NCBI RefSeq assembly: GCF_900142275.1 | Contig: NZ_FRAI01000009.1 | Coordinates: forward strand, 32,345 to 96,344 | Direction: 5' to 3' | From: Anaerobranca californiensis DSM 14826 | GTDB taxonomy: Bacteria > Bacillota > Proteinivoracia > Proteinivoracales > Proteinivoracaceae | Length of the DNA stretch: 64,000 nt | In this document: positions 16,508-25,135 of the stretch, piece after piece | How the letters are laid out: each line of letters opens with the position of its first letter | Position numbering within the stretch: position 1 is the stretch's first letter | Position numbers and translations under genes: made by a program | The notes under the pieces: model-generated | The model's database searches: none | What the model was told of the DNA's origin: nothing | What the model saw: the letters and a program-made list of their open reading frames with translations, nothing else

Positions 16508-17137
16508 TTAACGTCCCATCCTTGGAGTAATATCTCTAATTATTTGAGCTATTTCATCTAAGGATTCACTAATTGGTCTACCTTGTTGAATATTCCTTGA
16601 AATGTTTTCAATCCTATTAGTAATTTCAGGATCTGTTGTAACTAAGGCTTCACTGATTTCTGGGAATTCCCGTTCCACTTTATCTGCTATTTGTCTTTTC
16701 ATTTGTTGTCCAGCAGCATTATCCCTATTTCTTGCCTGTTGTTCATTTCCACCTTCCATTCTTATACCAATTAAAGCCATATTTCCCATAACTACTGCAG
16801 TGGCCCTATCCACATTTTCCATCCTTGTTACCATTTGGGCTATCCTTTCAGCTGTATCATCAGCCCTGTTGTTTGCCCTGGGAGCAGGTGTAGGGGCTGG
16901 AGCAGGAGCTGGAGCTGGTGGTGCTGGCCTCATATTAGGTGCTGGTGGAACATTAGGATTGTATGGAGATGGATTTACTGGTGGTCTATATGGATCTGGA
17001 GTTTGGTCAGGGGGGACATTAGGAGCTGGAACTGGGCTAGGTGCTGGGGCAGGACTTGGTGCCCTTCTACATCCTACAATGGTAAATAACATCACAAATA
17101 CTAGCAATCCAACCAAATAAAATTTGGTTTTATTCAA
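16508..17137 (-). CDS. YhcN/YlaJ-type sporulation lipoprotein with a proline/alanine-rich linker
   Basis: The 209-residue protein has a lipoprotein signal ending in FTIVGC (lipobox cysteine). A low-complexity linker of about 60 residues follows, made almost only of Pro, Ala and Asn, and then a C-terminal domain with ADDTAERIAQMVTRMENVDRATAVVMGNMALIGI. That segment is characteristic of the spore-membrane YhcN/YlaJ family. The start is TTG at 17137, preceded by AAGGAGGTGTTTTAAT; no ATG fits. It is probably expressed in the forespore together with the SASP encoded downstream. The exact role in germination is unknown. Confidence 0.85.
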   Translation of the reverse strand: MNKTKFYLVGLLVFVMLFTIVGCRRAPSPAPAPSPVPAPNVPPDQTPDPYRPPVNPSPYNPNVPPAPNMRPAPPAPAPAPAPTPAPRANNRADDTAERIAQMVTRMENVDRATAVVMGNMALIGIRMEGGNEQQARNRDNAAGQQMKRQIADKVEREFPEISEALVTTDPEITNRIENISRNIQQGRPISESLDEIAQIIRDITPRMGR

Positions 17138-17309
17138 ATTAAAACACCTCCTTAAATTTTAATTTACTTCTTCGTTAATATCTTTCCACTAGCATAAACA
17201 ATATATACTTGACAAATTTAGTAGTTTTATACCTAAAAAACTATAATTTTACAAAAAAAAATTTTAGTGATAAAATTTATTAAAAGAGAAATTCATAGAG
17301 GTGAAAAAA

Positions 17310-18080
17310 ATGAATGTAATGATAACCAATGATGATGGGATTTATGCCAAAGGCATAGATGCCTTAGTAAAAGGATTTTCAACAAAAGGTCACAAAGTCT
17401 TTGTAGTTGCACCGGAAAGGGAGAGAAGTGCTGTAAGTCAAGCAATAACCCTACATAAACCTTTAAGAATACATAGGGTAGATAAATGGGATGGTGTTGA
17501 AGCCTATGCAGTAAATGGTACTCCAACTGATTGCAGTAAATTAGGTTTAACAGAATTAATAAAGGAACCGGTAGATCTGGTGGTTTCGGGAATTAATAGA
17601 GGCCCTAATTTGGGGACAGATGTTTTGTATTCTGGAACTGTTTCAGCAGCCATTGAGGCTACCATTATAGGTGTGCCAGCCATTGCCATATCTTTAGTTG
17701 GACATGAGCAACTTGATTATACCTTTGCTGCTCAAATTGCAGAAAAATTAGCGGTAGAATTATTAAAACAGGGAGTACCTAAAGATACTTTATTAAATGT
17801 CAATGTCCCCAATTTACCAAAAACAGAAATTAAAGGTATTGCCATAACTTCTTTGGGACAGAGGAGATATAATAAACTTTTCCATAGAAGGGAAGACCCT
17901 AGGGGAAATGTCTACTATTGGATGGTAGGAGAAGCTCAGGACTATATAGAAGATAAAAATACCGATGTGGCAAAAATTAAAGAAAATTATATTACCATAT
18001 CACCTATCCATTTTGACTTTACAAAATATAACTTAATGAATATGTTGGAAAATTGGGAGTTAGATCAAAAATTATTGTAA
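17310..18080 (+). CDS. surE: 5'-nucleotidase SurE
   Basis: SurE is a metal-dependent phosphatase that hydrolyses nucleoside 5'-monophosphates. The protein opens [15 protein letters not shown] with the metal-binding DD pair. It continues with [14 protein letters not shown] and then VNGTPTDC and [22 protein letters not shown], all family hallmarks. A longer frame starts at GTG 17301, but ATG 17310 sits at the right distance from AGAGGTGA and gives the usual N-terminus (256 residues). It is followed by deoC, a second nucleotide-salvage gene. Confidence 0.95.
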   Translation: MNVMITNDDGIYAKGIDALVKGFSTKGHKVFVVAPERERSAVSQAITLHKPLRIHRVDKWDGVEAYAVNGTPTDCSKLGLTELIKEPVDLVVSGINRGPNLGTDVLYSGTVSAAIEATIIGVPAIAISLVGHEQLDYTFAAQIAEKLAVELLKQGVPKDTLLNVNVPNLPKTEIKGIAITSLGQRRYNKLFHRREDPRGNVYYWMVGEAQDYIEDKNTDVAKIKENYITISPIHFDFTKYNLMNMLENWELDQKLL

Positions 18081-18169
18081 AAATTAGATTTACTATTGGA
18101 AAAAATCTCGAAAAGATATATAATATTGTTAGATGTCAGACAACTGACAAAACAAATGGAGGGATTTTT

Positions 18170-18856
18170 ATGGGAAAACACTTTGATAAAGATTTGGCTT
18201 CAATAATTGACCATACTTTATTAAAAGCACAAGGGACAAAAGAAGAAATTGTTAAATTATGTCAAGAAGCAAAGGAATACGGTTTTGCCACTGTATGTGT
18301 AAATCCCTGCTACATAGAATTGGCTAAAAAGGAATTGTCAGGAAGTAACGTGGGAATCACTACAGTTATTGGCTTTCCCCTTGGAGCTTCTACTACTGAA
18401 GTTAAGAGATTTGAAACAAAAGACGCTTTAGACAAAGGTGCTACTGAAATCGATATGGTATTAAATGTAGGAATGATGAAATCAGGGGACTATGATTTTG
18501 TTTTAAATGATATTAAAGCTGTGGTAGAAGAGGCAAAGGGAAGGGGTATAGTAAAGGTAATCCTAGAAACTTGTTATCTCACTGAACAAGAAATTGAAAA
18601 AGCTTGTCAATTAGCTATGGAAGCTGGGGCAGATTTTGTAAAAACATCTACTGGTTTTGGTACTAATGGTGCAACTGTAGAACACATTCAATTGATGAGA
18701 AAAATTGTAGGAGAAAATAAAGGGGTAAAAGCCTCTGGAGGGATAAGGAATAAAGAAGTTGCTGAAGCAATGGTTAAAGCAGGTGCTAACCGTATAGGTG
18801 CTAGCAGTAGTATAGCTATTGTAGAAGGAAAGGAAGCTTCACAAGGAATATATTAA
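18170..18856 (+). CDS. deoC: Deoxyribose-phosphate aldolase
   Basis: DeoC splits 2-deoxyribose 5-phosphate into acetaldehyde and glyceraldehyde 3-phosphate. The 228 residues contain [18 protein letters not shown] and the Schiff-base lysine in [11 protein letters not shown], then VKASGGIRN and RIGASSS of the phosphate site. The frame extends back to 18053 into surE, but ATG 18170 follows GGAGGGATTTTT and gives the normal start. With surE, 89 bases upstream, it suggests recycling of nucleotides. Confidence 0.96.
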   Translation: MGKHFDKDLASIIDHTLLKAQGTKEEIVKLCQEAKEYGFATVCVNPCYIELAKKELSGSNVGITTVIGFPLGASTTEVKRFETKDALDKGATEIDMVLNVGMMKSGDYDFVLNDIKAVVEEAKGRGIVKVILETCYLTEQEIEKACQLAMEAGADFVKTSTGFGTNGATVEHIQLMRKIVGENKGVKASGGIRNKEVAEAMVKAGANRIGASSSIAIVEGKEASQGIY

Positions 18857-18874
18857 TACCAAAGATAAACATTT

Positions 18875-18912
18875 AATAATCTCCTTAGATATAAAGGAGA
18901 TTATTATTTTTT
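18875..18912 (+). terminator. Rho-independent terminator after deoC
   Basis: AATAATCTCCTT and AAGGAGATTATT form a perfect 12-bp stem followed by ATTTTTTGT. Confidence 0.85.
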
Positions 18913-18967
18913 GTCGAATATATATAAAGCTAATAGTTTAGTGAATTTAAATTTAGAAGGTGTTATT

Positions 18968-20095
18968 ATGAGAAACAGAAAGTTATATAATAGAAAGACA
19001 TATAATGGAAAATTATATACTAAAAAGTCGACAAATAAGAAAAAGTTATTAACAATAATCTTCCTACTAATTTCATTTAGTATATTTCTTTTTCGATTAA
19101 ACTTTTTTAATTCTGAACAAGAGTCTACCCTTTCTTTAAAAAGGAAATTGAAAATTCCTACTGACAGCAAAAATGTAACCCAAGAGATTCCCAATAATCA
19201 ACTTCCTCAACAAAATTTTTTTCAAGGAGTAACGGTTTTTCAAGAGGATAAAAATAACTTTATCAGATTTAATTTTACTAATTTAGATAAAAGTGAAGTA
19301 AAGGTACTAGACGACAATGAAAATATTAAAATAACAGTTAATAGTGTACAAAACACTGAAGACTTTTTAAATATCTCCCATCTAATAAACAATGTGAAAA
19401 TAAAAGTAGATAGGAAAACTATTACCTTCCATTTAGATAAAAGGCCTTTAGAGGAAAGGGGACAAAGGTATTTAATCCAACAAACCCCCCAATATATCCA
19501 ACTTAAGATTTTATCACCAGGTTTACAAGGGAGAAGAATTGTCATTGACCCTGGCCATGGAGGTATTGACCCAGGAGCTGTGGGTTCAACTGGTATTACA
19601 GAAAAAGAGGTGGTATTACCCATTGCCCTAAAACTTAAAGAATTACTCCAAAAAGAAGGGGCAGAAGTGATTTTAACTAGATATACCGATGAACGTCCTT
19701 TTCCCGGCACTTATCACAATGATTTAATACAGAGGGTTGAATTTGCAGCAAACTTCAATGCAGATATGTTTATATCTTTACACAATAATGCCAATGATAT
19801 AAAAAGTGTAAGGGGTATTGAAACATTGTACAATAAAAACACCTTAAATGGCCTACAATCCCGGGAATTAGCTATATTAGTACAACAACATCTAGTATCA
19901 GCCTTCACCGCTAGAGATCGGGGAGTGGTAAATCGCAATAATATTCAACTTAGGGGAGAAAATTTCATATCTGTCCTTCCTGAAATCTTATTTATAACTA
20001 ATCCTGAAGATGAAAAAATAATTTTAAGGGCAGATTTTGCAGAAAAAGCGGCCCAAAGTTTGTTTAATGCCATTAAAGAGTATTATTCCAACTAG
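18968..20095 (+). CDS. N-acetylmuramoyl-L-alanine amidase (Amidase_3), membrane-anchored
   Basis: The enzyme cleaves the bond between peptidoglycan glycan strands and stem peptides. The 375 residues hold a basic start, one membrane helix (LLTIIFLLISFSIFLF), an AMIN-like beta domain (about 80-185) and a zinc amidase domain. The zinc domain opens RRIVIDPGHGGIDPGAVG (metal His), continues TEKEVVLPIALKL (metal Glu) and FISLHNNAND (metal His), and ends PEILFITNPEDE with the catalytic Glu. ATG 18968 is chosen because GAAGGTGTTATT precedes it; the upstream extension lacks a site. It acts outside the cell. Confidence 0.92.
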   Translation: MRNRKLYNRKTYNGKLYTKKSTNKKKLLTIIFLLISFSIFLFRLNFFNSEQESTLSLKRKLKIPTDSKNVTQEIPNNQLPQQNFFQGVTVFQEDKNNFIRFNFTNLDKSEVKVLDDNENIKITVNSVQNTEDFLNISHLINNVKIKVDRKTITFHLDKRPLEERGQRYLIQQTPQYIQLKILSPGLQGRRIVIDPGHGGIDPGAVGSTGITEKEVVLPIALKLKELLQKEGAEVILTRYTDERPFPGTYHNDLIQRVEFAANFNADMFISLHNNANDIKSVRGIETLYNKNTLNGLQSRELAILVQQHLVSAFTARDRGVVNRNNIQLRGENFISVLPEILFITNPEDEKIILRADFAEKAAQSLFNAIKEYYSN

Positions 20096-20156
20096 ACACT
20101 CCTAAGCTCCTTAATGTATAATTGAATTTCTAAAAGAGTTTTGGGAGGTTGAAATT

Positions 20157-21269
20157 ATGTTTATAACTAGGGGCAATTATCAGGGAGATACAATAGTTAA
20201 ATATCAGTTGTTAGAATTATATCAACCTTTATTGGGCTATGAGGCCATAGCCCTTTGGATATATTTAAAACACTGTATTAACAATAATCTAAACATGTCC
20301 TTTAAAGAAATTTACCAAAAATTACAAATGTCTGAAACGACTGGAACTATAGCCTTTAAGCTTTTACTTAAATATCAGTTAATTAAACAAGAAAAGGATA
20401 AACTGGTTTTGTTAGAACCTATGTCTTCCAACCAGTTTATTAAATTTGTAAAAGATAATGAGAATATTGATATCGAAACGAAAAAAAGATTTTTTACTTT
20501 AGTAGAAAGTTATCTTGAACCTAAAGAAGAAGTGTTATTAGGAAGTGGAGAAACTCCTGCTATAGAAAATAGTGATGAAATTACAGTGATTCAGCGTGAA
20601 GATGAATTAGTAGCCCGCTTTATCAAAGAATGTAAATTCCACCCCACGAAGCAATTGAGACAGTTATTTGATGATTGGTTTTATCACATCAAGGACTTTA
20701 GGCTTTTAGAAGAACTATTAATTAGAACTAAAAATAAAATAGAAACTGATGGTATAAAGGGTTGTCCTAGTAAATACGCTGATAAAATCGTTAAAGAATG
20801 GTTGCTGATGGGAATAAAAACTTACGAGGATTTAAATAAAAAAGACCAAGCATTTAAACAAAATTGGGAAGTTTATCGGATGGTAGAAAAAGAGTTAAAT
20901 AAAGGATATGATACTTTAACTCCTGAAGAAAAAAATATGATAAATCTTTGGTTAAAAGGGGATAAAACCTTAGAAGCTTTAAGTCCTACATTGATCCAAG
21001 AAACGATAAAATTGATAATCAGACATGGATTTTATAAAGGTAAAGGTTCCCCTACTGTAGCCTTTGTCAATAAAATAATCAATAAATTGCAAAGGGCTAA
21101 AGTCAAGTCAATATCAGAAGTGGAACAGTATCTCCTGCCTAAAACTAACAATAAAGAAACCCTAGAAAAAAAGACTTTCACCCATGAACACAGCAAATCT
21201 GATTTAGAAGAAGCTATTAGAAGGAAAACACTATTATCTTATGGCCTCAATGGGGAGGGAAATAGTTGA
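20157..21269 (+). CDS. dnaB: Replication initiation protein DnaB (DnaD-like, B. subtilis type)
   Basis: In Firmicutes this protein works with DnaD and the loader DnaI to put the replicative helicase on DNA. The 370 residues start with a winged-helix-like region (YQLLELYQPLLGYEAIALWIYLKH). They end in a DnaD-type C-terminal domain, with ELNKGYDTLTPEEKNMINLW and ETIKLIIRHGFYKGKGSPTVAFVNKI. The start follows TTGGGAGGTTGAAATT. Its stop overlaps the start of dnaI, and the primase-helicase gene follows, so all three form a tight operon. Confidence 0.85.
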   Translation: MFITRGNYQGDTIVKYQLLELYQPLLGYEAIALWIYLKHCINNNLNMSFKEIYQKLQMSETTGTIAFKLLLKYQLIKQEKDKLVLLEPMSSNQFIKFVKDNENIDIETKKRFFTLVESYLEPKEEVLLGSGETPAIENSDEITVIQREDELVARFIKECKFHPTKQLRQLFDDWFYHIKDFRLLEELLIRTKNKIETDGIKGCPSKYADKIVKEWLLMGIKTYEDLNKKDQAFKQNWEVYRMVEKELNKGYDTLTPEEKNMINLWLKGDKTLEALSPTLIQETIKLIIRHGFYKGKGSPTVAFVNKIINKLQRAKVKSISEVEQYLLPKTNNKETLEKKTFTHEHSKSDLEEAIRRKTLLSYGLNGEGNS

Positions 21270-22267
21270 TGGAAGAATTGTACAACAAAATGCTAGATAG
21301 CGATAATTTCTTAAATAGACAAAAAACTTTGGCTGATCATCAAAAAAATGTTGAAAAACTTTACTTGAAATTCCCCGACCTGAAAAAATTAGATACAGAA
21401 ATAGCTAATCTTCAAAAAGAATATGCCATAGAGTTAGCGAAAAAAATCAAAGGAGAAAAATCTAAAGATATTAAAGCTTTACAAGACCGATTAGATATAT
21501 TAATTCAGCAAAAAAACCAATTTTTGAATAATAATAACATTCCAGTTGACTATAAAGAACCCCAATGGAACTGCGAAAAGTGCCAAGATCGGGGGAAAAT
21601 CTATACTCCTTTAGGGGTAAAAGGATGTGACTGCCAAATCGATGATTCTTTAATTTTTAAAAAAAGAAGGGCAGGACTTACACCAAAAATCCAAAACGCC
21701 ACCTTTGAAAATACCAATTTTTTAAAATACCTACCTAATGACAGGAAAAATGCAGAAACTGTATATAAAGTAATCCAAAACTATTTAAATAAATTAGTTA
21801 CCTGTATTAAAAAAGGACAAGCTTTTCAAGAAGGAATTTTTATCCACGGCCAAACCGGTTCAGGAAAAACCCATCTTCTAGGTTGTATAGCTAATTTCCT
21901 TATACAGCAGCAAATCGATGTTCTTTATGTGGTATATGCTGATCTACTAGATAAAATTCGAGAAACGTACAATGAAGAAGCTACAGAAACAGAAAGTGCC
22001 ATATTACGTAGGGTTACCTCAGTTTCTGTATTACTCATTGACGATTTAGGGATGGAAAAAAATTCTGAATTCGCTCAAAAGTATTTAGCTCAAATAATTG
22101 ATCACCGTTATCGCAATATGTTACCAACAATCATAACATCTAATTTTACTTTATCTGAGTTAAAGGAAAGAAGTAAAAATGATATGTATGGTGAAAGGGT
22201 AATTTGGCGGCTAGTGGAAATTAGCCATTTATTCCAATTAACAGGAAACTTGCGGAACACACTTTAA
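21269..22267 (+). CDS. dnaI: Helicase loader DnaI (DnaC-like AAA+ ATPase)
   Basis: The AAA+ ATPase loads the replicative helicase ring. The protein has a helical N-terminal region, then a zinc-binding cluster (NCEKCQDRG ... GVKGCDC). The ATPase domain shows Walker A GQTGSGKTHLLG, Walker B VLLIDDLGME and sensor 1 TIITSNFT. The ATG at 21269 overlaps the TGA of dnaB (TGATG); a TTG three bases earlier is an equal alternative, with the GGGGAGGG site nearer to it. The C-terminal tail lacks a long arginine-finger extension, as in other DnaI proteins. Confidence 0.92.
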   Translation: MEELYNKMLDSDNFLNRQKTLADHQKNVEKLYLKFPDLKKLDTEIANLQKEYAIELAKKIKGEKSKDIKALQDRLDILIQQKNQFLNNNNIPVDYKEPQWNCEKCQDRGKIYTPLGVKGCDCQIDDSLIFKKRRAGLTPKIQNATFENTNFLKYLPNDRKNAETVYKVIQNYLNKLVTCIKKGQAFQEGIFIHGQTGSGKTHLLGCIANFLIQQQIDVLYVVYADLLDKIRETYNEEATETESAILRRVTSVSVLLIDDLGMEKNSEFAQKYLAQIIDHRYRNMLPTIITSNFTLSELKERSKNDMYGERVIWRLVEISHLFQLTGNLRNTL

Positions 22268-22284
22268 AGGGAGGAGGGTAATAC

Positions 22285-24831
22285 TTGAATTATGAAGCTA
22301 TCTTAAATGAAATAAAAGATAAAATAAATATTGTAGATTATATAGGACAGTTCACAGAGCTGAAAAAAAGGGGGAACCTTTATCAAGGCAAATGTGTTCT
22401 TCACAATGACAAAGATACCCCCTCACTAACGGTCTATGATGAAACCCAAAGTTTTTATTGTTTTGGTTGTAAAGCCGGTGGAGGAGTTATAGACTTTGTA
22501 AAGGAATATTATAATTTTGATTTCAATGAAGCAGTAGAATTTTTGGCGGAAAAAGCAGGTATTCAATTAACCCATATTGACCTATCTGTATATCGCAAAA
22601 AAAAGGCTAAAGTTCAACAAAATCAAGCACAATTAGAAGCTTCTAAAGAAGCTATGATAAAAAAGGCAAATTTCGGTAAAGAGTACTTAAAACTTAGGGG
22701 TTTTACCGAACGAACGGTGAATGATTTTGAATTAGGATATGATGATAAAAACAATTCTATAGTAATCCCAATCCATGATGGTATGGGTAAAGTAGTGGGA
22801 TTTAGTAATCGCTTTTTAGATGAAGGGGTAGAACCTAAGTATAAAAATTCTAGAAATGATGAAATTTTTAATAAAGGGGAACTGCTATATAACCTCCACA
22901 GAGGAAGAAAACACCTAACCGATACCCTTTACGTGGTAGAAGGTTATTTTGATGTCATGAGTTTATGGCAAAGTGGTTTTTTAAGCTCAGTAGGGATTAT
23001 GAAGGATGTCCTAACAGAACAGCAAGCCAAAATAATTGCTAAATTGTGTAAAGGCAAGGAATATAAAGCAGGGAAAACCATTGTTTTAATTCCCGATAAT
23101 GACTCTACTGGCATGAAAAGTGTTGAAAAAAATAAAAAATTGCTATTAGATGAAGAACCCACATTAGACATCCGGGTAGCTATCCCTGAACATCCATATA
23201 AAGATGTTAACGACATATTAAAAGCCGAAGGGGAAGAGGGAGTTAAAAGGCTTTTAGAAAGAACCGTTTACGCCGATTATTTTATTTTAAAATATCTACT
23301 AAATGAACAAAAAACCGTTGAAAAGGAATATTTAGTTGCTAAAGAATATATCACTCAAAATGTCTATAATGAAATGGTTGCAGAAGACTTAATTAAATAT
23401 TTGGCGGAACGTTGGTCAAAAACGGTTTTACAGGTTAGAGAATATTTAGAGATCTCAAAGGGAAAAACTAAAGGTAAAATGCCCCACAATACCTTTATAG
23501 AGAAGCAGGTTTTGGGAATACTGTTGGAACATCCGGGAAAAATTGACGAAGTTGCCGATGTTTTAATCCCTGACCTCTTTTATGATAAGCAAAATAGATT
23601 TATTTATGAAATTATCCTTAATCAATATCAAAAAACAGGGGAAGTATCACAAGTACACTTATATTTAGAATTGCAAAAAAGGGAATCTATAGATAAAATC
23701 CAAAACTTATTTACAGAACTAACTTCAAATGCTCCTCCACCATCAGAAATCCATAAAGGTGTAGGGATATTAAAGGATTTATATTTAAAGCGAAAACTCT
23801 ATAAAGCTGTAGAACAAATTGGAGATTTAGTTACCGAAAATGAAGAAGCTTCTGTAGACAGTATCGCTTCCCAAGCCCAAGAGCTAATTTTTCAAGCTAC
23901 TGATATAAATACTAACCAAAAAACTATCTATGATATTAATGAATTACTAGCCAATAGATTAGAAGAATATGTCAAAAGGAAGGAAGGATTAACTCCCCGG
24001 GGACTTCAGACCGGTTTTATGTCCCTAGATAGCTTAACAAATGGTTTCAAAAACAAACATTTAATAGTTTTAGCTGCCGCTACTTCTACCGGTAAAACTG
24101 CCTTTAGTTTAAATATTGTAAGGAATGTAATTAAGAGAAACATCCCTGTGGCCTTTATCAGTCTTGAAATGAGTGCAGAAGAAATTATGGACAGACTTAT
24201 TATCCAAGAGTTGATGATTGATAACCAAAGGTATGAGCGGGGTGAATTAGGGGATAAAGAATTTAGTGATTTCGTCCAAAACCTAAATCTATTATACAAT
24301 TTACCGTTAAGAATCAGTGATGAAAGGGGTATTAATGTCTCCCAAATAAGGGCTAGATTAAGGAGAATGAAGGCACAAATGGGGGGATTAGGTTTAGTTG
24401 TCATCGATTATCTTCAAACTATAGCTATCCCTGAAAATTCTGCTAACCAAACTACCGCCAGGGCGGTAGGGGAGATAGTTCTTCAATTGAGGAATCTAGC
24501 CGCTGAATTAGATACGCCAATTATCCTCCTTTCCCAGATAAACCGCAGTTATTCCCAGAGACAAGATAAAAGACCACAAGTTTCAGATCTTAGGGAATCT
24601 GGAAATATTGAAGAATTTGCCGATATGATTATCTTCCTTTATCGGCATGCCAAAACTAGTTTACAGGCCTTTGAAGAAGCAAAGGCGGAAGGCAGGGAAA
24701 ATGAAGTAGAAATTATCGTAGCAAAAAATAGGACTGGAAAAACAGGAACTACTACTTTGATCTTTGATGACAGATATTTAAGATATATTGATCCATTAGG
24801 GGAATCTTTAGAAAAAACTGCACCTAGGTAG
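22285..24831 (+). CDS. Primase-helicase fusion: DnaG-type primase joined to DnaB-type replicative helicase
   Basis: The 848-residue protein joins two replication enzymes that are normally separate. The primase part has a CHC2 zinc finger (C37, H40, C59, C62). A core follows with EYLKLRGFTERTVNDFELGYD and a TOPRIM domain with the catalytic E219 (VVEGYFDV) and D271/D273 (IPDNDSTG). A helical stretch resembling the DnaG helicase-binding region follows (about 340-395). The helicase part begins near 402 with a DnaB N-terminal domain (FIEKQVLGILLEHP). Its RecA motor has Walker A TSTGKTAF (600-607), Walker B LVVIDYLQ and the late NRTGKTG loop. The start (TTG) follows GGGAGGAGGGTAATAC, 17 bases after dnaI. 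The frame is uninterrupted, so this is not a frameshift artefact. Phage T7 gp4 has a comparable layout. Confidence 0.93.
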   Translation: MNYEAILNEIKDKINIVDYIGQFTELKKRGNLYQGKCVLHNDKDTPSLTVYDETQSFYCFGCKAGGGVIDFVKEYYNFDFNEAVEFLAEKAGIQLTHIDLSVYRKKKAKVQQNQAQLEASKEAMIKKANFGKEYLKLRGFTERTVNDFELGYDDKNNSIVIPIHDGMGKVVGFSNRFLDEGVEPKYKNSRNDEIFNKGELLYNLHRGRKHLTDTLYVVEGYFDVMSLWQSGFLSSVGIMKDVLTEQQAKIIAKLCKGKEYKAGKTIVLIPDNDSTGMKSVEKNKKLLLDEEPTLDIRVAIPEHPYKDVNDILKAEGEEGVKRLLERTVYADYFILKYLLNEQKTVEKEYLVAKEYITQNVYNEMVAEDLIKYLAERWSKTVLQVREYLEISKGKTKGKMPHNTFIEKQVLGILLEHPGKIDEVADVLIPDLFYDKQNRFIYEIILNQYQKTGEVSQVHLYLELQKRESIDKIQNLFTELTSNAPPPSEIHKGVGILKDLYLKRKLYKAVEQIGDLVTENEEASVDSIASQAQELIFQATDINTNQKTIYDINELLANRLEEYVKRKEGLTPRGLQTGFMSLDSLTNGFKNKHLIVLAAATSTGKTAFSLNIVRNVIKRNIPVAFISLEMSAEEIMDRLIIQELMIDNQRYERGELGDKEFSDFVQNLNLLYNLPLRISDERGINVSQIRARLRRMKAQMGGLGLVVIDYLQTIAIPENSANQTTARAVGEIVLQLRNLAAELDTPIILLSQINRSYSQRQDKRPQVSDLRESGNIEEFADMIIFLYRHAKTSLQAFEEAKAEGRENEVEIIVAKNRTGKTGTTTLIFDDRYLRYIDPLGESLEKTAPR

Positions 24832-24859
24832 TTGACAAATTATTTACAAGTGGTAAACT
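24832..24859 (+). promoter_or_regulatory. Promoter of the mgtE leader
   Basis: TTGACA, a 16-base spacer and TAAACT lie about 10 bases before the start of the riboswitch fold, directly after the primase-helicase stop codon. Confidence 0.6.
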
Positions 24860-24868
24860 AAAAATATA

Positions 24869-25035
24869 ACCTCGTTAGGTGAGGCTACTATATGAACATA
24901 GGCTACTGCCCAGAAATGTCTAGAGACACCAATGGGTAGAACAGGCATTGCCGAAATAAGGCATGCTTAATGTAGCTGAGTGTTATCAATTAACTACTCT
25001 ACGTCATATAGTGCTGAAACTCAAACGTATGAGGT
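24869..25035 (+). ncRNA. M-box (ykoK) magnesium riboswitch
   Basis: The leader carries the conserved M-box core: CTCGTTAGGTGAGGCTACTA, then AACATAGGCTACTGCCCAGA, then GACACCAATGGGTA, then GCATTGCCGAAATAAGGCATG, read from 24871 to about 24970. ACCTC at the 5' edge pairs with GAGGT at 25031-25035 to close helix P1. The RNA senses Mg2+ and, in known cases, stops transcription of Mg2+ transporter genes when Mg2+ is high. The terminator and mgtE directly downstream fit this. Confidence 0.93.
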
Positions 25036-25060
25036 AGGTTAATTATGCTATGCATTTATT

Positions 25061-25090
25061 GCCTTCCTCAAATTATGGGGAAGGCTTTTT
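25061..25090 (+). terminator. Riboswitch expression-platform terminator
   Basis: GCCTTCC and GGAAGGC form a stem followed by TTTTT, between the M-box and the mgtE start. It is the switchable terminator expected of this riboswitch class. Confidence 0.85.
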
Positions 25091-25135
25091 AATATATCAA
25101 GGAAGGCTTTGCAAATTTCGAAAGGGGTGAGTTAA

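Noticed and set aside
16602..17120. Long plus-strand frames opposite the YhcN-like lipoprotein gene
   Set aside because: They are mirror images of the Pro/Ala-rich spacer, giving Gly/Ala or Trp/Ser repeats. The minus strand has the lipobox, ribosome site and family motif.
18101..18122. TTGGAA and TATAAT before deoC as a separate promoter
   Set aside because: The -10 box is good but the -35 box is weak, and surE lies only 89 bases upstream in the same direction. It was not supported enough to list as a feature.
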